The position numbers were made by a program, and so were the translations under genes. A stretch of 7,469 bases of DNA from an uncultured Bacilli bacterium (GTDB lineage: Bacteria > Bacillota_I > Bacilli_A > RF39 > UBA660), in NCBI GenBank assembly GCA_947588665.1, contig CANPYU010000049.1, positions 1 through 7,469 on the forward strand, written 5' to 3'. Shown here in pieces: positions 6,356 to 7,469 of this stretch; within the stretch, counting starts at the first letter, position 1; the number at the start of each line of letters is the position of its first letter. The notes under the pieces are model-generated. The model did no database searches and was not told the origin of the DNA. It saw only the letters and a program-made list of their open reading frames with translations.

Positions 6356-6402
6356 TTGATTGACTAATATGTTCCTCGAATAAATCTTCACAACGCAATC
6401 AA
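6356..6402 (-). repeat. Tandem structured repeat, unit 2 (promoter-proximal)
   Basis: The closing stem TTGATTG (6356-6362) / CAATCAA (6396-6402), 7 bp, encloses a 33-nt core (6363-6395) that contains ACTAATATGTTCCTCGAATA. The 1-nt length difference from unit 1 shifts any reading frame between copies, which argues for selection on RNA or DNA structure rather than on a peptide. Confidence 0.8.
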
Positions 6403-6420
6403 TTTTAAACTTGTAATAAT

Positions 6421-6448
6421 ATATTAGCATATTTTAATCAAAAATCAA
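6421..6448 (-). promoter_or_regulatory. Promoter of the small RNA
   Basis: On the minus strand TTGATT (6443-6448), a 16-bp spacer and TAATAT (6421-6426) are present. TGC immediately before the -10 gives an extended -10 element. The predicted start near 6413 is about 11 nt before the first repeat unit. The region is very AT-rich, so the call leans on the extended -10 and on the downstream unit and terminator. Confidence 0.6.
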
Positions 6449-6476
6449 ATATTAATTTTTATTATATGTGATTTAG

Positions 6477-6509
6477 AAAAAATAAAAAACATTAATTTTT
6501 AATTTAATG
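6477..6509 (-). terminator. Intrinsic terminator of the XRE regulator gene
   Basis: On the minus strand a 6-bp AT-rich stem CATTAA (6504-6509) / TTAATG (6490-6495) with an 8-nt loop is followed by a long T tract (complement of 6477-6489). The first arm overlaps the stop codon of the regulator. The stem is weak, but the T tract is strong. Confidence 0.5.
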
Positions 6510-6716
6510 CTTTTCAAAAGTAATTGTAATATTATGTTTTTTACATATTTCTAAAATAGTTTCAAAATAGAAACGATTTTCGCCATTTTCATATTTTTTA
6601 AGTCCATATTTGCTTCTATTTAGTTCTTTAGCTAATTCTTCTTGAGTTAATTCGGTCCATTCTCTTAGAATTTTGAATGTATATTTAGGTTCATAATTAT
6701 TGGCTATAAGTTTCAT
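6504..6716 (-). CDS. Small XRE/Cro-type helix-turn-helix regulator
   Basis: This 70-residue protein is essentially one DNA-binding domain. Residues 13-56 cover the five-helix XRE fold, with LTQEELAKELNRSKYGLKKYENG (23-45) as the helix-turn-helix and the usual end 'YENGENR'. No sensor, dimerisation or toxin domain is attached, so it would act as a stand-alone dimeric repressor or as the antitoxin-like part of a pair whose partner is not seen. The ribosome site is strong (GGGAGG, 7 bp from the ATG). It has its own promoter and terminator. It lies between the small RNA and a divergently transcribed surface-protein gene, whose promoters are its likely targets together with its own. Targets are inference. 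Confidence 0.85.
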   Translation of the reverse strand: MKLIANNYEPKYTFKILREWTELTQEELAKELNRSKYGLKKYENGENRFYFETILEICKKHNITITFEKH

Positions 6717-6737
6717 ATATTTTCCTCCCTTTATAAA

Positions 6738-6765
6738 TTACTATAAAAATTTATTTTTTTGTCAA
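6738..6765 (-). promoter_or_regulatory. Promoter of the XRE regulator gene
   Basis: A perfect minus-strand -35 TTGACA (6760-6765) is present. A -10-like TAGTAA (6738-6743) gives a 16-bp spacer. TATAGT at 6740-6745 is a better hexamer but leaves only 14 bp. The -35 lies 9 bp from the -35 of the divergent surface-protein promoter. Confidence 0.55.
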
Positions 6766-6774
6766 TAAAACACC

Positions 6775-6803
6775 TTGACGAGGTTCTTTATAAATGATAT
6801 TAT
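6775..6803 (+). promoter_or_regulatory. Promoter of the surface-protein gene
   Basis: TTGACG (6775-6780), a 17-bp spacer and TATTAT (6798-6803) form a good sigma-A-type promoter. The start would fall near 6810, giving a leader of about 43 nt. That leader contains a small hairpin ACCTT (6819-6823) / AAGGT (6827-6831) just before the ribosome site. Confidence 0.7.
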
Positions 6804-6840
6804 GTTAATATATTAGGGACCTTTACAAGGTTTGCACGTT

Positions 6841-6845
6841 GGAGG
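6841..6845 (+). promoter_or_regulatory. Ribosome binding site that fixes the GTG start of the surface protein
   Basis: GGAGG stands 7 bp before GTG at 6853. The frame has no ATG near its N-terminus, and this site together with the basic-hydrophobic start it gives (VKKNKRIIILL) makes GTG the clear choice. Confidence 0.75.
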
Positions 6846-6852
6846 CATATTT

Positions 6853-7469
6853 GTGAAAAAGAATAAAAGAATAATAATATTGTTAAGTGTGTTAATATTA
6901 GGAATAGGAGTATCTCTAGCATATTTTGTGGGAAGAACAATTTTTAGTGGAACAGGAGCAACAACAGAGGGAAGAACGGCGACTGTTAATGGTTCGACTT
7001 TAGATGTAAATGGAATATTAGAATTTGATGATCCAGATATATATCCAGGACATCAAAGTTTATCAAAAATAGAAGTAACTGCGACTGGAGATAATGAGTT
7101 TATCGCCTATAACTTAACTTGGGAAGGAAATAATGGATTAAATACAAATCTTAAATATAAAGTATATAGAAGTAAAGAGAAAAAAGAAATAACATTAACA
7201 TGTGAAAAGAAAAAGAAAGTAAAAGAAGGAATACAATATTTAAATGAAGAATGTAAAAGTAATATAGAAGAAGAATTAGGTAGTCCTATAAAAGGAGGAG
7301 AGATAATAAAAACAGAAGAAGGAACAACAAAAGAAATAATAACTGATACAGAATATATAACATCAACCAAAAATGGAGAGAAAGTATATTATTATGTAAT
7401 AATAGAATATCCAAACTTAACAGAAGAAACAAACAAAGATCAAAATGAAGATATAGGACATAACTTTGA
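6853..7469 (+). CDS. N-terminally anchored surface protein, TasA/camelysin-like, 3' end outside the window
   Basis: The frame starts at GTG and is open for 205 codons plus 2 bases to the window end. The N-terminus is basic (VKKNKR), followed by a hydrophobic segment at about 7-26 that ends SLAYFVG, a look shared with SipW-processed TasA/camelysin-type proteins. It could be a cleaved signal peptide or a membrane anchor. The exported part is beta-rich: TGATTEGRTATVNG (34-47), LDVNGILEFDDPDIYPGH (50-67), and a TATGDNEFIAYNLTWEG strand region (76-92). A Lys/Glu-rich section with two cysteines (C117, C134) could form a disulfide. The last residues (YPNLTEETNKDQNEDIGHNF) resemble the end of one such domain, and more may follow beyond the window. 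It is probably a cell-surface or biofilm-matrix component. It is divergent from the XRE regulator, which may control it. The family assignment is by general resemblance. Confidence 0.75.
   Translation, partial: MKKNKRIIILLSVLILGIGVSLAYFVGRTIFSGTGATTEGRTATVNGSTLDVNGILEFDDPDIYPGHQSLSKIEVTATGDNEFIAYNLTWEGNNGLNTNLKYKVYRSKEKKEITLTCEKKKKVKEGIQYLNEECKSNIEEELGSPIKGGEIIKTEEGTTKEIITDTEYITSTKNGEKVYYYVIIEYPNLTEETNKDQNEDIGHNF

Larger units (their letters stand above)
6254..6413 (-). ncRNA. Probable small structured RNA with two tandem repeat units
   Basis: The stretch between the polymerase gene and the XRE gene (6178-6503, about 326 bp) holds no convincing protein gene but has a complete transcription unit. 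An extended -10 promoter lies at 6421-6448, a predicted start near 6413, two similar units of 46-47 nt (6356-6402, then 6296-6341) separated by a palindromic linker, and an intrinsic terminator (6254-6287). The RNA would be about 160 nt. Each unit closes with a 6-7 bp stem whose sequence differs between units while pairing is kept, and the enclosed core is nearly identical. Within the core, UGUG can pair with CAUA just inside the closing stem. I do not recognise it as a named RNA family. Candidates are a regulatory sRNA, a tandem-aptamer leader of the polymerase operon, or an RNA similar in layout to type III antitoxin repeats, although no toxin gene follows. Start and strand are inferred. Confidence 0.65.

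Noticed and set aside
6296..6402. A CRISPR array
   Set aside because: There are only two units, with no separate unique spacers between identical repeats and no cas genes. The linker is 14 bp and the unit ends vary in a paired way.
6254..6413. A type III toxin-antitoxin locus
   Set aside because: The tandem repeats and terminator fit, but the gene that follows is a full Y-family polymerase and no ToxN/CptN/TenpN-like gene is in view.
6254..6430. A minus-strand frame of about 58 codons from ATG at 6430 running through both RNA units and the terminator
   Set aside because: It has no ribosome site, its ATG lies in the promoter, and the 1-nt length difference between the repeat cores puts the two copies in different frames. 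The repeats are therefore not conserved as protein.
7107..7370. An open frame of 87 codons on the minus strand, rich in Ser, Phe and Val
   Set aside because: It lies wholly antisense to the surface-protein gene, has no ribosome site, and its composition is that expected from the reverse complement of a Lys/Glu/Ile-rich coding sequence.

Overview
The window is strongly AT-rich. It uses the standard bacterial code: TGG encodes Trp inside the genes, and the one TGA seen at a gene end behaves as a stop. Ribosome binding sites are mostly AGGTG or GGAGG. Together with the YolD/UvrX-type mutagenesis operon and the anchored surface protein, this suggests a low-GC Bacillota, most likely an uncultured host-associated member of the Bacilli. 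That placement is inference from composition and gene families.

Left part (1-4611). The window opens inside a tRNA-Glu(CTC) gene on the minus strand, whose promoter lies back to back with a promoter for plus-strand genes. Six plus-strand genes follow. A DUF3419-like SAM-binding transferase and a small APH-type kinase-like protein form a two-gene unit that ends in a terminator overlapping the second stop codon. A second tight unit holds a Nudix hydrolase, a family 2 glycosyltransferase and an RNHCP zinc-finger protein, and also ends in a terminator. A MetA-type homoserine acyltransferase with an acetyl-CoA-type residue pattern then stands alone.

Middle part (4604-6231). On the minus strand, a Y-family polymerase of the UvrX/DinB-like group and a YolD-like partner form a translationally coupled operon (ATGA overlap) with its own good promoter. 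YolD meets metA tail to tail with an 8-bp overlap.

Right part (6232-7469). The gap between the polymerase and a small XRE-type repressor gene holds what I consider the most interesting item. It is a probable small RNA of about 160 nt on the minus strand, with an extended -10 promoter, two tandem units of about 46 nt and an intrinsic terminator. The two units share a nearly identical 33-34 nt core, but their closing stems differ by compensatory changes, so conserved RNA structure is likely. The XRE gene has its own promoter and terminator. Divergent from it, a GTG-started, N-terminally anchored surface or TasA-like protein begins and runs off the window end.

Functional picture: the left part looks like lipid, cell-envelope or small-molecule modification plus methionine-precursor synthesis. 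The middle part is damage-tolerant DNA synthesis. The right part is a regulatory and surface locus. No mobile element, CRISPR array or rRNA is visible.
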